In this document: positions 15,121 through 21,780 of the stretch, one piece after another | Layout: each line of letters opens with the position of its first letter | Position numbering within the stretch: position 1 is the stretch's first letter | Assembly: GCA_002506105.1 (NCBI GenBank) | Contig: DAWU01000034.1 | Location: 1-21,780 of the forward strand | Direction of reading: 5' to 3' | DNA length: 21,780 nucleotides | DNA from: Methanolinea sp. UBA275 | Lineage (GTDB): Archaea > Halobacteriota > Methanomicrobia > Methanomicrobiales > Methanospirillaceae | Program-made: the position numbers and the translations under genes | The notes under the pieces: generated by a model | Databases searched by the model: none | What the model was told of the DNA's origin: nothing | The model's input: the letters and a program-made list of their open reading frames with translations, nothing else

Positions 15121-17081
15121 TACGAAAGGGGCACCATGCCACTCTTTTCATCTTTTTCATTGAGCGAACGCAGCATGTGCCTGATGACAACGACAGTGAT
15201 ATCATCTGACTGAGCGGCCTCTCCGATAAAGTCATGAACCCTGGAAAAAATTGTCCCGAGTATCTCTCCAGCCCGAAGATCATGGGATGCAATCACGGTA
15301 TCCATGAGCCTCCCTTCCCCGAATTCCTCGCCTGGCATGTTGAATGCCTCGGTGACACCGTCAGTGTAGAGTACCAGTACGTCCCCCGGGGCCAGGTCGA
15401 GTTCTCCGACTGAATAGGTGTTCCCCGGCATGACTCCCATTGCCATGCCCGAGGGGAGGAGCGTATGGAGTGTGCCTGTGCCATTCCTGTAGTGAAGGGG
15501 GGGGTTATGCCCTGCATTGACGTATACCAGGTGTCCGCTCCTGCTGTCAAGCACGCAATAAAAGAGGGTCACAAACATTCCTGCCGAGGCATCTGCAGTG
15601 ATGAGATCGTTCGATTCCCGGATGATCTCATCAAGGGATTTATCCCTTGTTGCTACCGCCCTTATGATGGAACGCGAGAGCGCCATGAAGAGTGCAGCGG
15701 GGATGCCCTTTCCAGCTACATCGGCTATCACAATACCCAGGTTTCTGTCATCGAGCTGGATGAAATCATAATAATCGCCCCCGACTTCCTGTGCAGGAAT
15801 GTTCCTTGCGGAGATCTCAAAGTTATCAAGCACGGGTTCCCGGCGGGGTAAAAACGTCCTCTGGATCTCGGCTGCAATCTGTATCTCCGCTTTATCACGT
15901 TCGAGTTGCCGGGAGTAGGTCTCTATCCTGCCGATCATGAGGTTGATGCTCTCTTCGAGTTTCCGGAACTCGGGGTTCGGCATGCTGCGGATGGTATGCG
16001 CAAGATCGCCCCGGGCTATCTGCTCGACATCTTCAATGATATCGCCGATCGGCTTTGAGAGAAAACGGGCAATGGAAAATGCCATGGCGATTCCCATGAC
16101 CACGGCGATGATGCCAATCAGCACATAGTAGAGGAGAATCTGGGAGAGTGCGCTCTCAAATGGGACAAGGGTGTAGGTGATCTCTGCGACAAGGCTCATG
16201 TCTGAGACAGTGGATGACTCTTTGAGGTCGATATAGAGATAGCGGATCACCTGGTGCGTGGTAGTGTCCTTTATCGTAGAATCCCTGCCGGTAGTAAAAA
16301 TATCCGAGAGCTGTGTGGTGTGTAATCCTGTGTCAGGAGTGACCCCCTGTTCAAGGATGAGGTTCTGGTTGATATCGAAGATCCTGATCCGCTCGATAGA
16401 CGGATTCATCTCCTGGATGCGGTCGGCTATCTCGACATAGGAGAGCTCTGATCGCTGGCTCTCGAACCCCTCCATAAGAAGGCCCATCTCCAGCAGGTAG
16501 CGATGATCAGGGACGGGCATGAATGCAAATTTTCTCAGCTGCCCGATCACGGTCCCTTCTGTGGTATTTGCGACTGACCGTACGATCCTGTCCGCAACGA
16601 ATGCATCGTCCTCCCTGATCCGGGTCACCGAGCTGAAAAATTCCGGATAATTTCTGAAATCAAGGTACATCACCGAGGGGACTGTGGATGCGACGATGAC
16701 CCCGCTCTCATTAATGATGTACAGATCGAGGACTCCGGAAAAACTGGGGTTGAGCGAGGCCTTCAGCGACTCGAGATCAATCCGGCTGATGTCCCCCCCC
16801 GATTCATTGTAGGCTGCGAGGTATCCGGAAAATCCCTCTTCCATCAGGGGATCGAGGGAACTGTCATAGAGTTTCAGACCATGGTCTGCAATGACCAGGG
16901 ATTCCCGGAGATACATCTCGCTGAATCTCGCCTGTTCTTCGTTCTGCCTGACCAGTTCCGAAGATGCTTGGCTGTATGCCGCAGCAAGCAGGAACATGAT
17001 GACGATAAGGATGATCGCCGTGATGCAGAGGATGAGGGTTGAACGGAGCGTGAAGCGGGAGAGTGAGATCTTCTTCACCAT
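15120..17081 (-). CDS. Membrane sensor with HAMP and SpoIIE/PP2C serine phosphatase
   Basis: RsbU-like signalling protein, 653 aa. Order: helix 1 (15-37); an extracytoplasmic sensor of about 275 aa with Cache/PAS-like strands (YIINESGVIVAS 121-132, RIRIFDINQNLILEQG 231-246); helix 2 (315-339); HAMP (340-395) with SKPIGDI and a coiled coil; then the phosphatase (about 400-636). Metal ligands are visible: Asp436 (GGDYYD), Asp454 (ADVAGKG), Asp574 (YTDGVTE) and Asp626-627 (SDDIT). Such enzymes dephosphorylate Ser on STAS-type antagonist proteins, but no STAS or HATPase partner is in the window. Only the ATG at 17081 is usable, because an in-frame stop lies three codons upstream; the nearest GGAGGT is about 13 bases away, rather far. 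Signal unknown. Confidence 0.92.
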   Translation of the reverse strand: MVKKISLSRFTLRSTLILCITAIILIVIMFLLAAAYSQASSELVRQNEEQARFSEMYLRESLVIADHGLKLYDSSLDPLMEEGFSGYLAAYNESGGDISRIDLESLKASLNPSFSGVLDLYIINESGVIVASTVPSVMYLDFRNYPEFFSSVTRIREDDAFVADRIVRSVANTTEGTVIGQLRKFAFMPVPDHRYLLEMGLLMEGFESQRSELSYVEIADRIQEMNPSIERIRIFDINQNLILEQGVTPDTGLHTTQLSDIFTTGRDSTIKDTTTHQVIRYLYIDLKESSTVSDMSLVAEITYTLVPFESALSQILLYYVLIGIIAVVMGIAMAFSIARFLSKPIGDIIEDVEQIARGDLAHTIRSMPNPEFRKLEESINLMIGRIETYSRQLERDKAEIQIAAEIQRTFLPRREPVLDNFEISARNIPAQEVGGDYYDFIQLDDRNLGIVIADVAGKGIPAALFMALSRSIIRAVATRDKSLDEIIRESNDLITADASAGMFVTLFYCVLDSRSGHLVYVNAGHNPPLHYRNGTGTLHTLLPSGMAMGVMPGNTYSVGELDLAPGDVLVLYTDGVTEAFNMPGEEFGEGRLMDTVIASHDLRAGEILGTIFSRVHDFIGEAAQSDDITVVVIRHMLRSLNEKDEKSGMVPLS

Positions 17082-17248
17082 AGAGGATCATTCAACCTCC
17101 GGTATGGACTTTTTGGTATGACAGGACCTGCGGCGGAACAGGCATAAGCGTTCCCGGTGTGACAATCGTCGATAAATTCCACAGGTAACCGAACCGGATC
17201 TCAGTTTCCCCGGCATTGAAAAGATGGGGGAGAATTGGGAAGAAAACG

Positions 17249-17887
17249 TCAGGATTCCTGGCGGAATATCAGGGTTCCGGCTACCATGTCGTGAAGCCCC
17301 TGCCTGTATTTGGTGAATGCCGGGATGATGAATCCGACAAATAGGGTTAAAAAAGAGAGCGACATCGCAAAGAACCTGAGCGTTGCACGGGCAAAGGTGA
17401 TCCGGTTGCCCTGCATGTCGGTCACGGCAATCCTGAGTGCCATCTTCCCGAGCGTTGCCTGGTTCTTTGAACTCTCAAGGTAGGCAAAATAGAGCCAGGG
17501 TACGATGAGAAGGAGTAACCCGGACGAGAGGAGTATCTGGGATGGTATGGCGGCATTGACCGCGTTTCCGTATGCATCGGTGCGGGGGAGATGCCGGTAG
17601 AACTGGTAGATCTGGAGTATTGCTTCTGATATGGGGCTCGGCCGCTGGAGAAACCAGGCAAGGACGCTGACGAACCCTGTGACCAGGATGTCGAAGATGA
17701 TGAGAAAGAGGATGTCGATGATCCCGGACGCGATCCGTCTCCCGAGGCCTGCAAACTTTTCGGTCGTAATATCTCCGACCTTCTTCCGCAACACGGCTTT
17801 TGGGGGTGCAACATGGGTATCCGCCCCGCACCACTGGCAGAACCTCCCCCCACTCTCGGTCTCCCTCCCGCATTTGGGACAGTACAT
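17249..17887 (-). CDS. Zinc-ribbon plus RDD-domain membrane protein
   Basis: Protein of 212 aa. An N-terminal zinc ribbon holds CPKC (3-6) and CQWC (17-20). The RDD domain covers about 45-207: FAGLGRRIASGIIDIL (45-60) with the conserved Arg and Asp, LGKMALRIAVTD (146-157), and KYRQGLHDMVAGT (193-205). Hydrophobic helices lie at about 53-80, 117-137 and 168-190. RDD proteins are membrane proteins of mostly unknown role; some act in ion transport. I chose the ATG at 17887, which starts at the zinc ribbon and has a purine-rich AAGGAGCAGG just upstream, over an in-frame start at 17935. It sits between the ABC permeases and the phosphatase on the same strand, with gaps of 144 and 167 bases, so it probably has its own promoter. 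Confidence 0.87.
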   Translation of the reverse strand: MYCPKCGRETESGGRFCQWCGADTHVAPPKAVLRKKVGDITTEKFAGLGRRIASGIIDILFLIIFDILVTGFVSVLAWFLQRPSPISEAILQIYQFYRHLPRTDAYGNAVNAAIPSQILLSSGLLLLIVPWLYFAYLESSKNQATLGKMALRIAVTDMQGNRITFARATLRFFAMSLSFLTLFVGFIIPAFTKYRQGLHDMVAGTLIFRQES

Positions 17888-17976
17888 CCTTCCTGCTCCT
17901 TCCTTGTAGGTAATAATCAACGGGAGTGACTTCAATGTATCGAAATTTTTCAGAGGGGCGCGATATTGCCGGATGA

Positions 17977-18000
17977 ACGGGAAATCCGCTGAAATCCCGT
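17977..18000. repeat. Inverted and direct repeat between permease and RDD gene
   Basis: ACGGGA (17977-17982) and TCCCGT (17995-18000) can pair around a 12-base loop. The same stretch contains GAAATCC twice (17981-17987 and 17991-17997), ten bases or one helical turn apart. It lies between the stop of the second permease (18032) and the RDD start (17887), so it may end the permease transcript or be a regulator site for the RDD gene. Confidence 0.3.
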
Positions 18001-18031
18001 TTCGAGAAGGTATTTTTGCAGTATCCCGGAG

Positions 18032-19111
18032 CTATTCCCCCGGTGCCCTTGTGGAGACCCTTGTGGCAAAGGCATGGGTGATGAAACCGAGGATTCCGCA
18101 CACGAGAAGTGATCCCCCGACAATTACCCACTGCTCAATACCTGCCGACCCCGTGGCAAGCAATGCAATCAGGTTAAGCGGATTATTTGGGAAAGCGAGC
18201 ACGAGAAGCATGAGGGCCACCACCGCGGTTGAGAAGATAAACTGTGCCGCAGTCCGCTCCCTGTAATAGAGGGCTGTTAAGGCACCTATCAAAATCAACA
18301 CCATGGACGATGTAATGACAAGGAGAAGGATCTGGAGCATGTTGGCTATGGCGATCCGGTTGAGTGCAAGAAGGAGGAGCCAGCATCCCGCCTGGACAGG
18401 GACAAGAACCAGGCAGGCAACAATCTTTCCCCAGACGACTTCGGTCATCGTCATCGGTGTGGAGAGGAGTGTCTCGAGGGTGTGGTGCTGGTATTCCTCC
18501 GTCACGAGATCGATGATGAGGGCGGCGGAGATGATCGCCGGCATGAAGAGGAGGAGCGGGATCAAGAGTCCGTAGATGAACTCATAGAAACCCGGGGCGG
18601 AGCGGCTGGCAGGGAATTCCACAGTGACCGGGAGCAGGTCAAGCCTCCCTGAACGTGCCTCCCGGAGCTCTTCTTCATAATCGAGGAAGACTTCTTTCAA
18701 CTGGACATTGACGATGGTGGACTGGATATCGTTCTGGAGGCTGTACAGCGTGATCTTGACAGGATTATCTGCGTCAATTCCTGTATCCGGGACATACACC
18801 ACCGCCGAGAGTTTCCGTTCGGTGAGGGCGGCGACTGCGGTCGAGAGATCCATCGAGTAGACCTGGAACTGGTTGCTCTTCTGGAGGAGATCAAGGAGAT
18901 CGGGGGACTCCCCGACATAGCCGACCTGGTATTTCACGCCGGAATACCGTGCCAGGGACGATGGGTCATACATGGAGGTCAGCCCGACCATCAAAAATGA
19001 TGAGAAGAGGGCGACGAAGAGCTGCAGGAGGATTGCGAGCACAATCGTCCGCTCTTTTCCGAGGCCGGAGAGGTCCTTCTTCATCACGAGGAAAACATTT
19101 CTCACGTTCAC
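18032..19111 (-). CDS. ABC-2 type exporter permease, second subunit
   Basis: NatB-like ABC-2 membrane protein, about 359 aa. Helix 1 is at about 22-45, followed by an extracytoplasmic domain of about 130 aa (YQVGYVGES, VVYVPDTGIDADNP), then five or six helices from about 175 onward. The cytoplasmic turn EEYQHHTLETLLSTPMT is the typical ABC-2 coupling segment. I prefer the GTG at 19111: it overlaps the stop of the larger permease as GTGA and has GGGGTGG about five bases upstream. A GTG at 19120 is the alternative and adds three residues. Paired with the larger permease and the divergent ATPase, it should form one exporter; the substrate is unknown. Confidence 0.88.
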   Translation of the reverse strand: MNVRNVFLVMKKDLSGLGKERTIVLAILLQLFVALFSSFLMVGLTSMYDPSSLARYSGVKYQVGYVGESPDLLDLLQKSNQFQVYSMDLSTAVAALTERKLSAVVYVPDTGIDADNPVKITLYSLQNDIQSTIVNVQLKEVFLDYEEELREARSGRLDLLPVTVEFPASRSAPGFYEFIYGLLIPLLLFMPAIISAALIIDLVTEEYQHHTLETLLSTPMTMTEVVWGKIVACLVLVPVQAGCWLLLLALNRIAIANMLQILLLVITSSMVLILIGALTALYYRERTAAQFIFSTAVVALMLLVLAFPNNPLNLIALLATGSAGIEQWVIVGGSLLVCGILGFITHAFATRVSTRAPGE

Positions 19112-20934
19112 ATCAACCACCCCAGGATGAAATACCCGTTATAGAGACTGTGGACGATCGTTGCGAGGAGAATTCCCGGGATATAGCCCTTTGAACCGGT
19201 GAATTTCACGAACGATGCGACGATTATGACCCCGGTGAAGTGAAGGAGGAACGGGAGGATAAGAGTGAGGGCTCCTGATGACAGGAAGAGGATGCTCCCG
19301 AAGACGCTCTCGGTGATCTGGGTGAGCGTCACGAAGAGCAGGAGTTTTTCGGCGAAGAGAAAGGCAGCAGCGGTGACTGCAGCCCCGAGCACCACCCTTG
19401 CCCAGGAGAAGAGTTGAGGACTCTCGAGTAGGAATGTGCAGATCCCGACAGATTTCGCGATCTCTTCGACGAATGCGGCCGAGACAATCAACAGGATAAG
19501 TGAGAGGGGCATCGGGAGGTTGAAGAAAAGGACCAGGAGCAGCATCTGGACCATAAAGACGAAGGGCACCACGAATGCATTAATCGCGAAGAGTGATACC
19601 CAGGGATGTTTTTCAGAGAGCGAGGTCGATACGAACTCCCGGATGCGCCGGAGTATTCCTGCCTGTGAAAAGAGCCGCTCCTCCTTGAAATTCACGATTC
19701 CGACGTAGAAGAGGGTGACGCTTGTCAGGAAGAAGAGGGACGTTGAGAAGATATACTGGCTCAGCGTGTATGCCTCTCCCTGGAGCGTGAGGACCACGAG
19801 TGTTAACGGGGAGACAAGGCTTATCACGTGGACATTTGCGAAGATGCTCGGGAAGAAGAGGTAACTGGTTGCAACCGTCGAGAAGAAGATGGAGATGAAC
19901 GAGAGCTCCTTGAAACTCCGGGACGCCATCCCGATGAGAAGGGCGTTGGCGAGGAAGAAGAGGATCACGGGGAAGAGCGGGAGAAGGATAGCGAGCGGGA
20001 CCTGGAGATACAGTGCGATTCCCGCGGAGATGGCAATCATGCCGATAAAGTAGGGGAGTGCTTTCCCGAAGATGATCGCAGGCGCCCCCGCAGGGGAAGA
20101 CAGGAGTACCTCTCCTTTCCGCTCGAGCCTCTCCTGCATGATGCTCATCATGTAGAACTGGGACGTGAAGTAGAGCGGGAAGATGAAGAGAAAGACGAGG
20201 ATGATCGAATCGAACGGGAGCGGGGGAGAGAGCTGGGATGGGGTCTTGAACGACCCGAACGGGCTCTCCGGGCCGACAAAGTCAGAGTACCGGGCGAGCT
20301 GGTCCTGCTGCTGGCCTAGCGATTCCTGGAGCCCCAGCCGGAGATCTTCAGTTGAGATCGCGACACCCGGGTCAGGTTCGGGAACCTGCACGATGGGACC
20401 TTCCGGTACCGGCGGGGCAGTGGAGGCTGGAGAGACCGAAATTGTCTGCCCGGATGCTGTTGCAGAGAAGTCGATCTCGCTCTTTACTTCCTGGAGGTCG
20501 ATCCAGAGAGGGTAGGCAGCGAAGAGGTCCTGCTGCTGGCTGTACACCGAGTCGAGGTACTGCTGGTAATCCCGCTGAAGGGTCTTGAGGGCCGATCTCC
20601 CCCGGTCGTTCCTCTGGACATCAGCCTGGCCCCCTACAATGACGATATCATAGTCGGCCCGGTGTTCGACAAGGGTTACGCTGTCCGTAACAGCAATTGA
20701 AAAACGCTCGTCCCCGCCAAAGATCGCCGCCAGCTTCGGATCGTCCACGCCCATCCGGTACAACCCGTCCTGGAGGTGAAGGCCGCGTTCGGCGGTAAAC
20801 CCGGTGACGGCAATAAGGAGTATGAAGAGGATCACTGCCGCAGGCAGCATGCTCTTCCCCATAATCCCGAAGGTCCGCTTTATTTCCCACCGGGCAAGGG
20901 TTGCGATCTGGCCGAGGAACTGCAGGGAGTTCAC
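19108..20934 (-). CDS. ABC-2 permease fused to PrsW-like intramembrane protease domain
   Basis: About 608 aa from the GTG at 20934. The N-terminal part (1-420) is an ABC-2 permease: ARWEIKRTFG, helix 1 (28-46), an extracytoplasmic region of about 190 aa with Gln-rich stretches and a Pro-rich segment (169-190), then a helix block with the coupling turn QERLERKGEVLLSSPAGAP. The C-terminal part (about 445-608) adds helices carrying VEEIAK (489-494, EExxK), FLFAEK (525-530), His565 and HSLYN (595-599). These match PrsW/M82 protease motifs. A TTG at 21042 keeps the frame open but would overlap the start of the divergent ATPase and its promoter, so I take the GTG, which begins near the usual NatB N-terminus. 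Its stop overlaps the next permease gene. Confidence 0.85.
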   Translation of the reverse strand: MNSLQFLGQIATLARWEIKRTFGIMGKSMLPAAVILFILLIAVTGFTAERGLHLQDGLYRMGVDDPKLAAIFGGDERFSIAVTDSVTLVEHRADYDIVIVGGQADVQRNDRGRSALKTLQRDYQQYLDSVYSQQQDLFAAYPLWIDLQEVKSEIDFSATASGQTISVSPASTAPPVPEGPIVQVPEPDPGVAISTEDLRLGLQESLGQQQDQLARYSDFVGPESPFGSFKTPSQLSPPLPFDSIILVFLFIFPLYFTSQFYMMSIMQERLERKGEVLLSSPAGAPAIIFGKALPYFIGMIAISAGIALYLQVPLAILLPLFPVILFFLANALLIGMASRSFKELSFISIFFSTVATSYLFFPSIFANVHVISLVSPLTLVVLTLQGEAYTLSQYIFSTSLFFLTSVTLFYVGIVNFKEERLFSQAGILRRIREFVSTSLSEKHPWVSLFAINAFVVPFVFMVQMLLLVLFFNLPMPLSLILLIVSAAFVEEIAKSVGICTFLLESPQLFSWARVVLGAAVTAAAFLFAEKLLLFVTLTQITESVFGSILFLSSGALTLILPFLLHFTGVIIVASFVKFTGSKGYIPGILLATIVHSLYNGYFILGWLM

Positions 20935-20952
20935 GTCTTCTATCGCCTGTAT

Positions 20953-20976
20953 GGTACGTTCAGTACCTATAATACA
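20953..20976. promoter_or_regulatory. Divergent promoter with operator-like inverted repeat
   Basis: Between the permease GTG (20934) and the ATPase ATG (21017) lies CCTATAATAC (20966-20975), the only TATA-like element, which reads acceptably on both strands. Directly against it is GGTAC-N5-GTACC (20953-20967), a 15-base inverted repeat with exact five-base arms. Its right arm shares two bases with the TATA element. A protein bound here could block both directions. Confidence 0.45.
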
Positions 20977-21016
20977 TTGCAGGTAGAGGAATTGAGCGCG
21001 AAAACGCGAGGCATCC

Positions 21017-21780
21017 ATGATATCCGCCCGGGATCTCACCAAGCTCTACGGCACTATACCTGCCCTCGATCACGTCAGTTTCGATCTCGACAGGGCACAG
21101 ATATTCGGGGTCATCGGCCACAACGGGGCGGGAAAGACCACGCTCCTCAAGATCCTTGCAGGACTCATCGAACCCACTTCCGGAGAACTGGTCGTGAACG
21201 GGACGGATATCCTGAAGCGGCCGGACGGGATGAAACAGATGATCGGATACCTCCCTGAAGAGTCCCGCCTCTACGAGACCATGAAGGTTGACGAGTACCT
21301 CACCTTTTTCGGCGAGATCTACGGGATGGACAGTTCATCTATCAGGGCACGGAGCAGGGAACTCCTCGACTGGCTTGCGCTCCAGCCGAACGGCAAGAAG
21401 ATGGGGGAGTTCTCGAAGGGGATGAAGCGGAAGGCCGCGATCGCCCGGTCCCTGATGCACAACCCCTCGGTCCTCATCTACGACGAGGCGACGTCCGGCC
21501 TGGACCCCATGACCTCGCGGCACATCGTCGATTTCCTCCGCGAACTCCGCGACCAGGGAAAGACGATCATCCTCTCCGCCCACAACCTCTACCAGGTCGA
21601 AGCGATCTGCGACAAGATCCTCATCCTCCGGCGTGGCGAACGGGTGGCATTCGGGAGCATGCACGAGCTCCGGGAGATGTTCGGCTCGATCTACTACAGC
21701 ATCTATTTTACCGTCAGCGACATCGCGAAGGTGGAAGGACTCACCTCGTATGTCCTTGACGGCGGATACTACCGGGCGAA
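21017..21780 (+). CDS. ABC transporter ATP-binding subunit (partial, runs off the edge)
   Basis: First 254 residues of an ABC-2-type exporter ATPase; the stop is beyond the window. Walker A GHNGAGKTT (34-42), the Q-loop position YLPEES (78-83, Gln replaced, as in many members of this group), signature FSKGMKRK (132-139, in place of LSGGQ), Walker B VLIYDEATSGLD (152-163) and H-loop LSAHN (186-190) are all present. A C-terminal extension begins after about 220. The ATG at 21017 has GAGG five bases upstream. It is divergent from two ABC-2 permeases and should power them; a direct complex is inferred from proximity. The frame is open to the last base. Confidence 0.93.
   Translation, partial: MISARDLTKLYGTIPALDHVSFDLDRAQIFGVIGHNGAGKTTLLKILAGLIEPTSGELVVNGTDILKRPDGMKQMIGYLPEESRLYETMKVDEYLTFFGEIYGMDSSSIRARSRELLDWLALQPNGKKMGEFSKGMKRKAAIARSLMHNPSVLIYDEATSGLDPMTSRHIVDFLRELRDQGKTIILSAHNLYQVEAICDKILILRRGERVAFGSMHELREMFGSIYYSIYFTVSDIAKVEGLTSYVLDGGYYRA

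Noticed and set aside
19828..20319. Glu/Arg-rich forward frame (163 codons) inside the large permease gene
   Set aside because: Highly charged repetitive translation is the antisense reading of hydrophobic helix codons.
19108..20934. CPBP (Abi/CAAX) protease assignment for the C-terminal domain of the large permease
   Set aside because: CPBP proteins have EExxxR as the first motif; here it is EExxK with a later FxxxE-like and HxxYN pattern, which fits PrsW better.
1..21780. CRISPR array, tRNA, rRNA, insertion sequence or prophage genes
   Set aside because: I looked for regularly spaced repeats, tRNA-like cloverleaf ends, transposase or integrase motifs and long terminal repeats, and saw none.

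Overview
The window looks like about 21.8 kb of chromosome from a methanogenic archaeon, most likely of the order Methanomicrobiales. The reasons are: an FdhC-type formate channel; a PyrD/PyrK dihydroorotate dehydrogenase pair; a replicative family-B DNA polymerase ending in a PCNA-binding-like tail; a CbiA/CfbB amidotransferase of the kind used for cobalamin or coenzyme F430; archaeal-type AT-rich promoters with some Shine-Dalgarno sites; and several archaeal membrane proteins. I see no rRNA, tRNA, CRISPR array, insertion sequence or integrase. Nearly all of it is coding. No gap exceeds 300 bases; the largest are 1-280, 2087-2276, 3096-3305 and 4727-4935, and each is described below.

Layout. 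281-2086 (+): CLC chloride channel/antiporter with paired CBS domains. 2277-3095 (-): unrecognised four-helix membrane protein. 3306-3824 (-): two-helix membrane protein with an OB fold. 3848-4726 (-): fdhC, with a repeat-rich leader. 4936-6580 (-): pyrD-pyrK, translationally coupled. A 61-bp divergent promoter separates pyrD from the forward run mdh (6642), polB (7515) and cbiA/cfbB (10088). ilvD (11546) and a tandem-domain PPK2 polyphosphate kinase (13203) follow as a second tight pair, ending in a strong hairpin over the ppk2 stop codon. 14890-15087 (+) is a 65-aa double zinc-knuckle protein. On the minus strand, 15120-17081 is a membrane-bound SpoIIE/PP2C phosphatase, 17249-17887 a zinc-ribbon RDD membrane protein, and 18032-20934 two ABC-2 permeases. 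Divergent from these, an ABC ATPase starts at 21017 and runs off the right edge.

How the parts fit. The left two thirds are mostly housekeeping and central metabolism: ion and formate transport, pyrimidine synthesis, malate oxidoreduction, replication, corrinoid/F430 cofactor, branched-chain amino acids and polyphosphate-nucleotide exchange. The right third (15.1 kb to the end) is a membrane and signalling cluster. Its ATPase and two permeases look like one exporter. The larger permease carries a C-terminal domain with the conserved residues of PrsW-type (M82) intramembrane proteases. This fused exporter-protease, its shared operator-like promoter, and the nearby RDD and SpoIIE genes are the most promising candidate here for an under-described system.

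Limits: all assignments come from reading motifs by eye. No database search, structure prediction or folding calculation was run. Start codons were chosen from ribosome-binding sites, overlaps and promoter positions, and several (2277, 18032 and 19108 genes) are uncertain.
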